NCBI GenBank assembly: GCA_022825855.1
Contig: JAJDWB010000019.1
Span: 372,001-436,000 of the forward strand
Direction: 5' to 3'
DNA: 64,000 bases
Source: Dehalococcoidia bacterium
GTDB lineage: Bacteria; Chloroflexota; Dehalococcoidia; Bin125
Of this stretch, positions 35,323 through 44,353 are shown piece after piece. Position 1 is the first letter of the stretch, and the number at the start of each line of letters is the position of its first letter. The notes under the pieces are model-generated. The model was given only the letters and a program-made list of their open reading frames with translations. It was not told where the DNA came from and made no database searches. The translations under genes and the position numbers were made by a program.

Positions 35323-37062
35323 ATGTTGCAGCATGACGTACTGATTGTCGGCTCGGGACTGGCGGGCATGCGCGCCGCCCTGGAGGTCTCCAACGACCCC
35401 ACGCTTGACGTGGCGATCCTCTCCAAGGTGCATCCGCTGCGCTCGCACTCGGGCGCGGCGCAGGGCGGGATCGCCGCCTCGCTTGGCAACTCGGCAGAGG
35501 ACTCCTGGGACTTGCACATGTTCGACACCGTCAAAGGCGGCGACTACCTCGTCGACCAGGACGCCGCCGAGGTGCTGACCCGCGAGGGCCCGGAGAACAT
35601 CTTCGAACTCGAGCACATGGGCTGCGCCTTCTCGCGCGACGACGAGGGCCGCGTCGCCCAGCGGCGTTTCGGCGGACACACGGCGCCGCGCGCCTGTTAC
35701 GCCGCCGACCGCACCGGGCACGCCGTGCTGACCGTGCTCTTCGAGCAGCTACTGCGGCGCGGGGTCAAGGTCTACTCCGAGTGGTACGCGCTCGACCTCG
35801 TGGTCAAGGACAACGTCTGCCACGGCCTCGTCGCCTACGACATCCTCTCCGGCCAGATCGAGGCGATCTCGGCCAAGGCGGTGATGTTCGGCACGGGCGG
35901 CTACGGCCGCGCCTTCCGTGTCACGACCAATGCCTTCGCCTCCACCGGCGACGGCGTGGTCATGGCCTACCGCGCCGGTATCCCATTGGAGGACATGGAG
36001 TTCGTACAGTTCCATCCGACGGGGCTGCAGGGCTCCGGCATCCTGCTCTCGGAGGCTGCCCGCGGCGAGGGCGCGCATATCGTCAACTCCGACGGCTTCC
36101 GCTTCATGGAGAACTACGCGCCCGGACGGATGGAACTCGCGCCGCGCGACATCGTTGCGCGGGCCGAGCAGTCTGAGATCGAAGCCGGACGCGGGGTGAC
36201 CGAGCTACGCGACTCGGTGTTCATGGATCTGCGACCGATCGGCGAGGAGCGGATTCGCTACGCGCTGCCGTCGGTGCTGCATCTGGCCCGTGATTTCGCC
36301 GGCATCGACCCGCTTGACGCGCCGGTGCCGATTCAGCCGACCGCGCACTACTCGATGGGCGGCATTCCCTGCGACATCAACGGCCAGGTGCGGATCAAGG
36401 ATCAGGACGGCGCGCCCGAGATCACCGGTTTCTTCGCCGCCGGCGAAGCGTCCTGCGTCTCCGTCCACGGCGCCAATCGACTGGGTACCAACTCGCTGCT
36501 CGAAGCCGTCGTCATGGGCCGCCGCGCCGGACGCGGCATTCTCGACGTCGTGCACGACCTCGAACCGACCAGCATCGACGAGGGCGACATGGCCAACGCG
36601 ATCGGCGAGGTCGATCGCTTCCTCACGGCCTCGGGGTCGGAGAAGGTCGGTCAGATCCGCGCCGAGCTGCGCGACACGATGATGGACAAGTGCGGAGTCT
36701 TCCGCGACGACGCTGAACTCAAAGAGTGCCTCTCGGAAGTCAAGGACTACCAGGAGCGCTTCAGACAGGTCTCGATCGACGACCACGGTTCGACCTTCAA
36801 CACCGATCTGCTCGACGCGATCGAACTCGGGCACATGCTCGAGTACTCAGAGGTGATTACGACCGGCGCCATCGCGAGACAGGAATCTCGCGGCGGACAC
36901 GCGCGGCGCGACTTCCCCAACCGCGACGACGAGAACTGGCACCGCCACACGCTGGCCTACCGGCCGCAGGAGGGCGAGGACGGTCCGCGCCTCGAGTACT
37001 GCGAGGTCAACATGGAGCCCAAGTTCCGCGAGCCATTCCCGCTGCAGGAGCGGACCTACTAA
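35323..37062 (+). CDS. sdhA: Succinate dehydrogenase / fumarate reductase flavoprotein subunit
   Basis: FAD-containing catalytic subunit that interconverts succinate and fumarate. The dinucleotide-binding motif is [15 protein letters not shown] and the flavin-attachment region [13 protein letters not shown]. The active-site segments [12 protein letters not shown] and the C-terminal [10 protein letters not shown] are present. ATG at 35323 has a GGGGGA site upstream and gives 579 residues, normal for the family; an ATG at 35272 lacks such a site. It is followed by sdhB and a SdhE-like subunit. Confidence 0.95.
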   Translation: MLQHDVLIVGSGLAGMRAALEVSNDPTLDVAILSKVHPLRSHSGAAQGGIAASLGNSAEDSWDLHMFDTVKGGDYLVDQDAAEVLTREGPENIFELEHMGCAFSRDDEGRVAQRRFGGHTAPRACYAADRTGHAVLTVLFEQLLRRGVKVYSEWYALDLVVKDNVCHGLVAYDILSGQIEAISAKAVMFGTGGYGRAFRVTTNAFASTGDGVVMAYRAGIPLEDMEFVQFHPTGLQGSGILLSEAARGEGAHIVNSDGFRFMENYAPGRMELAPRDIVARAEQSEIEAGRGVTELRDSVFMDLRPIGEERIRYALPSVLHLARDFAGIDPLDAPVPIQPTAHYSMGGIPCDINGQVRIKDQDGAPEITGFFAAGEASCVSVHGANRLGTNSLLEAVVMGRRAGRGILDVVHDLEPTSIDEGDMANAIGEVDRFLTASGSEKVGQIRAELRDTMMDKCGVFRDDAELKECLSEVKDYQERFRQVSIDDHGSTFNTDLLDAIELGHMLEYSEVITTGAIARQESRGGHARRDFPNRDDENWHRHTLAYRPQEGEDGPRLEYCEVNMEPKFREPFPLQERTY

Positions 37063-37108
37063 CAACTTCCCGCCGCGCGCATCCAGAGCAACGAACAGGC
37101 GCACACTC

Positions 37109-38164
37109 ATGGCCCAGCAGGAATTCATCATCCAGCGCTACAACCCCGACACGGACGAGTCCTACGAGGAGTCGTTCAACGTCGATGTCCAGCCAGGTCA
37201 GACGGTGCTCGACTCGCTCAATGCGATCAAGTGGGAACAGGACGGCACACTTTCTTTCCGCATGTCCTGCCGCCACGCGATCTGCGGCTCCTGCGCGATG
37301 AAGGTCAATGGACAGTCGATGCTCTCCTGCCAGACCCAGGTCGACGCCGCCGCCGAGCGCGGCGACCCGATCCGGGTCGGACCGCAGGGCAACCAGAACG
37401 TGGTCAAAGACCTGGTCGTCGACGTGTCCAAGTTCCTCGACCAGTTCGAGCGCGCTGAAACGTGGCTCGAACCGCACGAAGACCAGGCACCGCCGGAGAA
37501 GGAGTACCGCCAGCAAGTCGAGGAGTTCGACCACTGGTCGCACGCTTCGACCTGCATCCACTGCGGCGCCTGCTACTCGGACTGCACCGTGGCGGCGGTC
37601 GACGAGAACTTCCTCGGACCGGCGGCGCTGGCCAAGGCCTATCGCTTCGTTATGGACAGCCGCGACTCCAGGCGCGAAGAACGGCTCCAGTTCCTGTCCG
37701 AAGAGCAAGGCGGCATCTGGGACTGCACCCGTTGCTACATGTGCGTCCAGGCGTGCCCCAAGGATGTATTGCCGATGGACGCGATCATGGAGCTGCGCAC
37801 GATGGCGATCGAGGCCGGCTTCACCAACAACCACGGCAGCCGACACCACAAGGGCTTTACCTCGGGCGTGCGCAAGCGCGGCCGCCTGGACGAGATGATG
37901 CTGCCGGTCCAGTCGGTCGGCATCGGACGCCTGCTGACCGGCAACATCGGCGCGCACAAGGAGATGATGGACTACACGCCAGGAGCAATCCGGCTGCTGA
38001 AGTCCCGCAAGCTCCTGACCATCGCCCAGCGGCACGGCGCCAACGCCGAGGGCCGCGAGCAGATCGAGCGCATCTTCGAAGAGGTCGAGGCTGAGAAGCA
38101 TCACCACGATGTCGACTCCGAGGCGTTCGGCGCGGAGTTCGAGACGGCGCTGGGCGGTCACTAG
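37109..38164 (+). CDS. sdhB: Succinate dehydrogenase iron-sulfur subunit
   Basis: Electron-transfer subunit. Cysteines 54, 59, 62 and 74 bind the [2Fe-2S] cluster (SCRHAICGSC). CIHCGACYSDC (149-159) and CTRCYMCVQACPKD (206-219) hold the other two clusters. At 351 residues it is longer than the roughly 240-residue classical subunit; the extra ~110 C-terminal residues resemble the longer SdhB/HdrC-type subunits that pair with CCG-domain proteins. It lies 46 bases downstream of sdhA. Confidence 0.94.
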   Translation: MAQQEFIIQRYNPDTDESYEESFNVDVQPGQTVLDSLNAIKWEQDGTLSFRMSCRHAICGSCAMKVNGQSMLSCQTQVDAAAERGDPIRVGPQGNQNVVKDLVVDVSKFLDQFERAETWLEPHEDQAPPEKEYRQQVEEFDHWSHASTCIHCGACYSDCTVAAVDENFLGPAALAKAYRFVMDSRDSRREERLQFLSEEQGGIWDCTRCYMCVQACPKDVLPMDAIMELRTMAIEAGFTNNHGSRHHKGFTSGVRKRGRLDEMMLPVQSVGIGRLLTGNIGAHKEMMDYTPGAIRLLKSRKLLTIAQRHGANAEGREQIERIFEEVEAEKHHHDVDSEAFGAEFETALGGH

Positions 38165-38212
38165 GGGTTCAGGTCAGCAATCACGGCACGGCAGAGCGGG
38201 GGATTCGGAACC

Positions 38213-39091
38213 ATGAGCAAGTACGCATTCTGGCCGGGCTGCGTGGCGCGAGGCGCGGCGCCCGAACTCTACACCTCGACGCTGGCCGTGGCCGAGCACC
38301 TGGGCATGGACCTGGTCGAGCTCGAAGCCGCTGCCTGCACTGGCGCCGGGATCATCTCCGACGGCGAGCCGTACCTCCAGGATGTGCTCAACGCCCGCAC
38401 GATGGCGATGTCGGAGCAGATGGACTTGCCGCTGATGGACATCTGCTCGACCTGCGTCGGCGTGCATCGACTGGCCGCGGAGAAGTTCCGCGATGTCGAC
38501 TACCGCATCCGCATCAACCACCACCTGGCTCCCGAGGGTCTGGAGTATCGAGGCACCGCCGACCCTCGTCATCTGCTCTGGATCATGCTTGAGGACGTTG
38601 GCATCGACCGGATCAACTCGCTGGTCAAGAAGCCGTTGGAGGAACTCAGCCTCGGCCCGTTCTACGGCTGCTACATCATCCGGCCCGAGCGGACGCTCGA
38701 CTTCGACGAGCATCCCACGCGACGCAACAGCCTCGAGCAGTTGATCGAGATCCTCGGCGCAACCACGGTCACGTATGACGGCATGACCAAGTGCTGCGGC
38801 TTCCCGATTCTGACGATGAACAAGAAGAACTCGTTGACGATGGCCGGCACTCACCTCGACGAGGCGCAGTCCAAGGGCGCCGACGCGCTGGTCACGCCCT
38901 GTCCACTCTGCCACCTCAATCTCGATGCTCAGCAGCCCGATGCGGCCAAGGTGATCGACCGCAATCTCAACCTGCCGATCCTCCACGTGCCCCAGCTCCT
39001 CGGCCTGGCCATGGGGATTGAACCGGAGAAGCTGGGTCTGACCCGCCACGTCGTGGACACCAACCGCTTGCTCAACAAGATCGGCGCGTAG
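38213..39091 (+). CDS. CCG-domain protein, SdhE/HdrB-like subunit of succinate dehydrogenase
   Basis: A 292-residue cysteine-rich protein that replaces the usual SdhC/SdhD membrane anchors in so-called E-type succinate:quinone reductases, and resembles subunit B of heterodisulfide reductase. The second CCG motif is complete: C153, CC at 194-195 (KCCGFP), and C230/C233 (CPLC). The first has C10, C42, C78 and C81, but position 41 is alanine rather than the expected second cysteine of the pair. No membrane helix is evident. A strong terminator-like hairpin follows. Confidence 0.88.
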   Translation: MSKYAFWPGCVARGAAPELYTSTLAVAEHLGMDLVELEAAACTGAGIISDGEPYLQDVLNARTMAMSEQMDLPLMDICSTCVGVHRLAAEKFRDVDYRIRINHHLAPEGLEYRGTADPRHLLWIMLEDVGIDRINSLVKKPLEELSLGPFYGCYIIRPERTLDFDEHPTRRNSLEQLIEILGATTVTYDGMTKCCGFPILTMNKKNSLTMAGTHLDEAQSKGADALVTPCPLCHLNLDAQQPDAAKVIDRNLNLPILHVPQLLGLAMGIEPEKLGLTRHVVDTNRLLNKIGA

Positions 39092-39115
39092 CCACAAGTT
39101 TGGCCAGGACAGGAG

Positions 39116-39145
39116 CGCCCCCGACCGGCGGACCGGTCGGGGGCG
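39116..39145 (+). terminator. Strong hairpin after the sdh genes
   Basis: Thirteen-base perfect stem: CGCCCCCGACCGG and its complement around a CGGA loop. It begins 25 bases after the SdhE-like stop. No T-run follows. The GGGGGCGAC end resembles the REP-like hairpins near 18.4-19.7 kb. Confidence 0.7.
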
Positions 39146-39181
39146 ACACAGGCAACTGGAGGGTGGCCAGTCGGAGAGGTG

Positions 39182-39208
39182 ACCGATGTCTCCCATGCGG
39201 ACATCGGT
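39182..39208. terminator. Inverted repeat between sdh genes and peptide permease
   Basis: Nine-base arms ACCGATGTC/GACATCGGT with a nine-base loop, in the convergent gap upstream of the permease stop at 39319. It may help terminate either transcript. Confidence 0.45.
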
Positions 39209-39318
39209 GGGCGGGCGGGGTGACAGTTCTACCGTCTGACCTCACTGACCCTCCGCCATACAAGACGACGGCAGGGGTCGAAAGGTTCCCGAGCGGTCGA
39301 GAAATGTCGAATGTAGGG

Positions 39319-40275
39319 TCAGGCTCCGGCGCCGGTGCCGCGCAGGCGCGGGTCAAGTACGTCGCGCAGGGCGTCCCCGAGCAGGTTGAAGGCCAGCACG
39401 ATCAGCGTGATCGCCGCGCCCGGGGTCAGGGCCAGCCAGGGCCAGCGGTCGAGATTGCCGCGCTGGGTCGCCTCGAACAGAATGAAGCCCCAGGTCGGAT
39501 TCTCCGCCGAGTTCGCGCCCAGTCCCAGGAACGACAGTGCCGCCTCGGCGAGAATGGTGCCGCCGATCGTGACTGATGCGATCACCAGGATCGGCGCCAT
39601 GATGTTGGGCAGAATGTGGCGGGTGATGATCCGGCCCGGTCCCGCGCCAATCGTGCGCGCGGCTTCGATGTACGTGTTCTCCAGCGTGGAGAACACGGTC
39701 CCGCGCACGACACGCTGAGTCCCGGGTATCAGGAAGATGACAATCACCAGGATCACCGTGGTCATACTCGGAGTCAGCACTGTGACCAGCGTCATCATCA
39801 GCAGCAGCGGCGGCAGCGCCTGGAAGGCATCGGAGATGCGCTGCAACAACAGGTCGGTCACGCCGCCTGCGTAAGCCGAGATCATGCCGATGACCATTCC
39901 GCCGAGGATGCCCAGGCCGGTCGCAACAATGCCGATCACGATTGCCGGCCGCGCGCCGTAGATAATCCGGCTGAAGAGGTCGCGGCCGAGCGAGTCGGTG
40001 CCCGCGATATGTTCGGGGAACGTGGGGGCGGCCAGCTTGTTGATGATGTTGGTCTCGCTGGCTGGATGCGGCGAGAAGCCGGGAATGATCGTGCTCCCGC
40101 CGATGTTGATGTCTTGCCCGAAGATCGCGGCGACGATCAGGACGAAGATGAAGGCCGCACCGATTGCGCCGAGCGGCTTGTTGCGCGCGTGGCGACGCCA
40201 GGTGACCCACCAGCGCGGACTGTCGCCACGCAGGTCGAGTGCGATTGGATCTGCGGCTTCGGTTGCGGTTGACAT
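39319..40275 (-). CDS. Peptide ABC transporter permease (DppC type)
   Basis: A 318-residue inner-membrane permease. It shows the first helix near residues 38-55 and FPEHIAGTDSLGRDLFSRIIYG typical of DppC. The EAA loop reads NTYIEAARTIGAGPGRIITRH. It lacks the LysM-like loop of the other DppC-type gene in the window (25719-26888). It is last in the operon, 30 bases after the DppB-type gene. No ATPase gene is adjacent. Confidence 0.93.
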   Translation of the reverse strand: MSTATEAADPIALDLRGDSPRWWVTWRRHARNKPLGAIGAAFIFVLIVAAIFGQDINIGGSTIIPGFSPHPASETNIINKLAAPTFPEHIAGTDSLGRDLFSRIIYGARPAIVIGIVATGLGILGGMVIGMISAYAGGVTDLLLQRISDAFQALPPLLLMMTLVTVLTPSMTTVILVIVIFLIPGTQRVVRGTVFSTLENTYIEAARTIGAGPGRIITRHILPNIMAPILVIASVTIGGTILAEAALSFLGLGANSAENPTWGFILFEATQRGNLDRWPWLALTPGAAITLIVLAFNLLGDALRDVLDPRLRGTGAGA

Positions 40276-40305
40276 CTCAGTTTCGCTCCATTGACCAACA
40301 GGGAC

Positions 40306-41268
40306 CTAGGAGTACCGGATCCGCGGATCGAGCCATGCGTAGCTCAGGTCGACGAGGATGTTGATGAACACCACGCCAAAGCCGACCACGAGCGAAATGC
40401 CCAGCACCAGGGTGAAGTCCACCTGGCGGATGGCGCGGACCGCGAGCGCACCGATGCCGTCGATGCGGAAGATGAACTCGACGATCACGGCGCCCGAGAT
40501 CAGGAAGGCGAACTGGTTGGCGAAGATCGTGATCACCGGAATCAGCGAGTTGCGGATCACGTGCCGCATGATGATCGCACGTTCCGCCAGCCCTTTGGCG
40601 CGAGCCGTGCGTACGTAGTCCTCGTTGACCACTTCAAGCACCGTCGAGCGCTGCATGCGCATCACGGTCGCCATCAGCGACGCGGACAACACGAGTGAGG
40701 GCGCAATCAGCCCTTCGAGGTTGTGCGCGACTCCATCCCAGATGTAGGGAGGATCAATGGTCGAGAGCGACACGTTGAGCCAGGCCGCCGCAAAGGTCAC
40801 CACCAGTACGGCGAGGAAGAAGTTGGGCACGGCGAGCCCGAGGATCGCGAAGATCCTGGAGATGTAGTCGCCCGCTCCGCCCTGCCGGATGGCAGAGAAC
40901 ACTCCAATCGGTACCGCCAACAGCGATGAAATCAGCGTCGCCATGATCACGAGCTGGATGCTGCGCGGCAGGCGGTCCTGGATCTCGCCCCAGACAGGCA
41001 GGCTGGTGGCGAACGACTTGCCGAGGTCGCCGTTGACGGCGTCCCAGAGCCAGTTGCCGTAACGCTCGAGCACCGGCTTGTCGAGACCGAGATCGATCTC
41101 GTACTGCTCGATCTGCGCCGGAGTCAGGTTTACACCCTGCGGGCTTTGATTGAGTATCCGAGTCAGCGTATTCCCCGGAACCGCGTTCACCAACATGAAC
41201 ACTATGAACGACAACATCAGGAGCACAAAAAGTGCGCCGACGATTCGCCTGATGATGTAACCAGTCAC
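40306..41268 (-). CDS. Peptide ABC transporter permease (DppB type)
   Basis: A permease of about 320 residues. It starts with TGYIIRRIVGALFVLL, as DppB proteins do, and carries NEDYVRTARAKGLAERAIIMRHV as its EAA loop. GTG at 41268 is preferred because the family starts with the helix; an in-frame TTG at 41304 adds 12 residues but overlaps the base of a hairpin. It is read after the binding protein and the small cysteine-rich protein genes. Confidence 0.9.
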   Translation of the reverse strand: MTGYIIRRIVGALFVLLMLSFIVFMLVNAVPGNTLTRILNQSPQGVNLTPAQIEQYEIDLGLDKPVLERYGNWLWDAVNGDLGKSFATSLPVWGEIQDRLPRSIQLVIMATLISSLLAVPIGVFSAIRQGGAGDYISRIFAILGLAVPNFFLAVLVVTFAAAWLNVSLSTIDPPYIWDGVAHNLEGLIAPSLVLSASLMATVMRMQRSTVLEVVNEDYVRTARAKGLAERAIIMRHVIRNSLIPVITIFANQFAFLISGAVIVEFIFRIDGIGALAVRAIRQVDFTLVLGISLVVGFGVVFINILVDLSYAWLDPRIRYS

Positions 41269-41307
41269 ACTTGTTCTCGGTTCAGTTGGCCGTAAGGTAC
41301 GCAAGTG

Positions 41308-41346
41308 GCGGTGAGGTAGCCACCAAGCGGGCGGCTACCTCACCGC
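41308..41346 (-). terminator. Perfect 14-base inverted repeat inside the transport operon
   Basis: GCGGTGAGGTAGCC (41308-41321) and its complement (41333-41346) around an 11-base loop. It lies 22 bases after the small cysteine-rich gene and just before the DppB-type gene. It could terminate or attenuate transcription, or protect the upstream mRNA so that binding protein and small protein are made in excess. Confidence 0.65.
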
Positions 41347-41368
41347 TGGATAGAGCGGCTGTGGGAGT

Positions 41369-41707
41369 TCAGCCAAAGCAGACTCTCCCCACGTACCAAC
41401 AGAACTGCCAGCAGCCTCCTGGGTTGCATGCGATATGGCAGGCATAGACGTCCACGCAGTTCTCCTGTTTGGGCTGGATGTCATTCCAGACACCTGACCC
41501 GCCGGCGTGGCCGAACTCAGCGGCTATCCCAGTTGTACCGCAGTAGTCTTGCTGGAATATGACGGCGCTTGGCCCGGCAATTTCGATGCCTGGGTCCGCT
41601 GTCGTGACATCTGCCGCGAGTGCGCCAGAAGTGTCGATGCTGATGGAAACCAATGCAACTGCGACAGTTGCCACGGCGATAAGCAACCACGTCTGTAGCC
41701 GTTTCAT
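41369..41707 (-). CDS. Small secreted cysteine-rich protein
   Basis: A 112-residue protein that I do not recognise. Residues 1-32 form a clear signal peptide (KR then WLLIAVATVAVALV, with GALAA before the likely cut). The mature ~80 residues contain seven cysteines, C56, C84, C90, C94, C99, C103 and C110, six of them packed in the last 27 residues with aromatic residues (CWQFCWYVGRVC). Such a pattern suggests a disulfide-stabilised secreted mini-protein. AAGGGTGATGAC precedes the ATG. It lies between a peptide-binding protein gene and its permeases on the same strand. Its composition is less GC-biased than the neighbours. Confidence 0.75.
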   Translation of the reverse strand: MKRLQTWLLIAVATVAVALVSISIDTSGALAADVTTADPGIEIAGPSAVIFQQDYCGTTGIAAEFGHAGGSGVWNDIQPKQENCVDVYACHIACNPGGCWQFCWYVGRVCFG

Positions 41708-41761
41708 GTCATCACCCTTCGTTTGAGCTGTGATGTGCGTGTGTGTGGGGGGGTGAGATGC

Positions 41762-43729
41762 TTAGGTGTTCTTCCAGATCCTCTCCGTGTTGGTGGCGCC
41801 CCAACCGGGGTTCCAGGCGTTGTAGGTGTCCATCTGGCCGAACAGGTACTCGCGTCGCGCGGCCATGCGGTACGGGTTGACGCAGAAGATGCGCCACATG
41901 TTCTCGAGTTCGCGGACGCGGATCTTCTCGAGAATCTCGGAGCGCTTCTCGACATCCAGCTCCTGGCGCTGCTCGACCGCCCACTGGTCGACATCCGGGT
42001 CGTTGATCCCGTAAATGTTGCCGGGGCTCTCGGAGTGCATGCGGCCGTAGGCGAGACCGTCGGCGTCCATCTCACTGCCGACCAGCCAGGTGAACAGCGT
42101 GTCGCTGTATTCCTTGTCGAAGAGGAGACCGAGCCACGATTCCCACTCGATCTGTTCATGTTCGACTTTCGCGCCGAGGTTGCGGTTCCACTGGTCAATG
42201 ACCAGCAGGAAGTGGTCGAGGTAGAAGCCAGGCACGGTGTGGAACGCAGCCTGGAAGGAGAGCGGATTGTCGTCGTTGTATCCGGCGGCATCGAGGAGGC
42301 GTCGGCCTTCTTCGGCGTTGAAGATATGGAAGTCCCCCAGTTCTTCGAACGTCCAGGGCCACTCGCGGAAGCCCCAGGGCGATGTCTCGTCCTTGAAAAA
42401 GGTCCAGTTCTGGCCGTACCCGCCGGCGGCGAGGCCGTAGTAGACGCCGGCCGCCTGCTCGTCGCGGTCCATGCCCAGCGACAGCGCCTGACGCACACGC
42501 GGGTCGTTGAACGGCTCGGCGGTCAGGTCCTTGAAGGTCATGTGCGGCTGCCAGCCCGGAGGCGGCGCCGTGACCTGGACGACCATGTCCGGGTGCTGCT
42601 CGATCGCGCGGTCGTACTCGGTGATGTCCTGCAGCCGGATCCAGTCGGTCTCGCCGGTTTCCCAGGCGGCCCACTCGGACTCGCGCTGGCCGACGAAGTC
42701 GAGCCCGTGGATGTTGTCGATGTAGGGCAACTGCATGCCGGTCCGCGGATCGAGCTTGTGGTACTCGGGGTGCCGGCTGCCGCGCCACTCCGAACCGGTG
42801 GTCGCGCTGTCGAGCTGGAAGGGCCCCGTGCCGACCGTGTTCTCGGCCAGGTCGAGCAGGCTCGGCTCCTCGACGAACTCCGGCGCCACGACCGTGTGGA
42901 ACGGGTTCATCATGTTGTTGAGCAGGTACGCTGCCGGCTCCGCAAGGTTGAAGCGGACGTTGTTGCTCGCGTTGTCGTAGTCGATGCTGTTGACCGCGGT
43001 GTAGGAGGACGCCTGCACGCGGCCTTCCTCGCGCAGCGCGTCGTAGGCGATCTTGACGTCCTCGGCGGTCATCGCGCGACCGTTGACCGGCGGCTTGTCC
43101 TGCCAGGTGATGCCGTCCTGGAGTTGGAAGACGACGGTCGTCGGCTCGGGGACTTCCCATCCGGCTGCCAGGTCGCCCTCGTTGACGTAATAGTGAGCGT
43201 TCGAGAAATCGTCCATCGGGAAGACGATGAGCTGGCTATAGAACATGGGCGCGAAGGCGGCCATGAGGCTCGCGTTCGTACCTAGCACATTCCAGTTCGC
43301 CGGGGCCGCGTGCGCCAGACGCCAGGTGCCGCCGTGCTTGGGGCCGTCGGCCTGGCCGGGCAGGTTCTGCAGCTTCGACCAGTGATAGCGCAGCCGCCAC
43401 TCTTGCTCGGCGGTCAGCGACATCGCCTCTTCCTCGGCGGTCAACTGACCGGGGAGCAGCGCGACGGCCTGCTCTTCGGCGGCCTCCTGCTGGGTTGCGG
43501 CCTGCTGGGTTGCGGCCTGCTGCGCATCCTGCTGCGCTTGCACCTGCTCCTGATCGGGCTGCGGCTGGGCCTGGGCCTGCGCGGCTGCCTGCTGATCGTC
43601 ATCGTCATCGCCACATCCGACCAGGGCGAGGCCGGCCGCGCCGACGCCGGCCCGGGCGGACGCCGAGATCAGCGAACGGCGGCTCAGGCGCTTGCGCTGC
43701 ATCCTCTTCCAGTAGTTGCGTTCTGACAT
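41762..43729 (-). CDS. Peptide ABC transporter substrate-binding lipoprotein with Tat signal
   Basis: A 655-residue family 5 solute-binding protein. The N-terminus has a twin-arginine motif (SRRSLISAS) and then a lipobox-like ALVGCG, so it is probably exported folded and lipid-anchored. A long Gln/Ala/Glu linker (about residues 40-95) precedes the binding domain, which starts around HGGTWRLAHAAP. Regions such as WEVPEPTTVVFQLQDGITW and NGRAMTAEDVKIAYDAL match OppA/DppA proteins. AAGGAG lies 10 bases before ATG at 43729. The C-terminus ends in TERIWKNT. It heads the minus-strand transport operon. Confidence 0.92.
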   Translation of the reverse strand: MSERNYWKRMQRKRLSRRSLISASARAGVGAAGLALVGCGDDDDDQQAAAQAQAQPQPDQEQVQAQQDAQQAATQQAATQQEAAEEQAVALLPGQLTAEEEAMSLTAEQEWRLRYHWSKLQNLPGQADGPKHGGTWRLAHAAPANWNVLGTNASLMAAFAPMFYSQLIVFPMDDFSNAHYYVNEGDLAAGWEVPEPTTVVFQLQDGITWQDKPPVNGRAMTAEDVKIAYDALREEGRVQASSYTAVNSIDYDNASNNVRFNLAEPAAYLLNNMMNPFHTVVAPEFVEEPSLLDLAENTVGTGPFQLDSATTGSEWRGSRHPEYHKLDPRTGMQLPYIDNIHGLDFVGQRESEWAAWETGETDWIRLQDITEYDRAIEQHPDMVVQVTAPPPGWQPHMTFKDLTAEPFNDPRVRQALSLGMDRDEQAAGVYYGLAAGGYGQNWTFFKDETSPWGFREWPWTFEELGDFHIFNAEEGRRLLDAAGYNDDNPLSFQAAFHTVPGFYLDHFLLVIDQWNRNLGAKVEHEQIEWESWLGLLFDKEYSDTLFTWLVGSEMDADGLAYGRMHSESPGNIYGINDPDVDQWAVEQRQELDVEKRSEILEKIRVRELENMWRIFCVNPYRMAARREYLFGQMDTYNAWNPGWGATNTERIWKNT

Positions 43730-43846
43730 CTTCTCGCTCCTTGCGCTCTGTTCCCTGGCTCGTACGCAGGCCGGCGCCCGCGTCGTGGCTGGTACGGGTT
43801 CGCGTAATATAACGCCTTGCGGAGCGACTTGCACTGGAGTCATCAA

Positions 43847-44338
43847 GTGGAGACGGCAGAAGCGATCGAAGCCCGTGTGCGCGCCTTCCTGACGGAGCTG
43901 GAGATTCCCTACGAAACCATCGCCTGCCGGCCCGATCAGGCGGATACGGCGGTCTTCTGCGAGGTGTTCGGCATCGCCCCGGAGGCGTCGGTCAACACGA
44001 TCATCGTCGCCTCGAAGAAGGAGCCCAAGCAGTACGCCGCCTGTCTGGCGCTGGCTCACACGAGGCTTGACGTGAATCGTGTCGTGCGCAAGGAGATGGG
44101 CGTGCGCAAGTGCTCGTTCGCCTCGTTCGAGGAGACCGAAGCCGTGACCGGCATGCTCTCAGGCGGGGTCACGCCGTTCGACCTGCCCGAGGCGATCCCG
44201 ATCTTGATCGACGCACGGATCGTCGGCGACCACTTGATGTGGCTTGGCGGCGGCAGCCGCTCCCTGAAGATCGGCGTCAGGGCCGACGACCTTGCGCGTC
44301 TGCCCAACGCCCGGGTGATAGAAGGTCTGGCCGGCTGA
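43847..44338 (+). CDS. YbaK/EbsC-family aminoacyl-tRNA deacylase
   Basis: A 163-residue protein of the YbaK/ProX editing family that hydrolyses mischarged aminoacyl-tRNAs. The signature GGVTPFDLPEAIPILID is near residues 104-120, and VNTIIVASKKEPKQYAACLA is earlier. GTG at 43847 is chosen because GGAGT lies about seven bases upstream; upstream in-frame codons have no such site. It is divergent from the binding-protein gene and convergent with the PanE-like gene, 15 bases away. Confidence 0.88.
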   Translation: METAEAIEARVRAFLTELEIPYETIACRPDQADTAVFCEVFGIAPEASVNTIIVASKKEPKQYAACLALAHTRLDVNRVVRKEMGVRKCSFASFEETEAVTGMLSGGVTPFDLPEAIPILIDARIVGDHLMWLGGGSRSLKIGVRADDLARLPNARVIEGLAG

Positions 44339-44353
44339 TCGACAGTGCGCCTA

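Noticed and set aside
41715-41761. GT-rich and poly-G run between the binding-protein and cysteine-rich genes
   Set aside because: Considered as a phase-variation tract, but it is short and lies between genes; only slippage data could support it.
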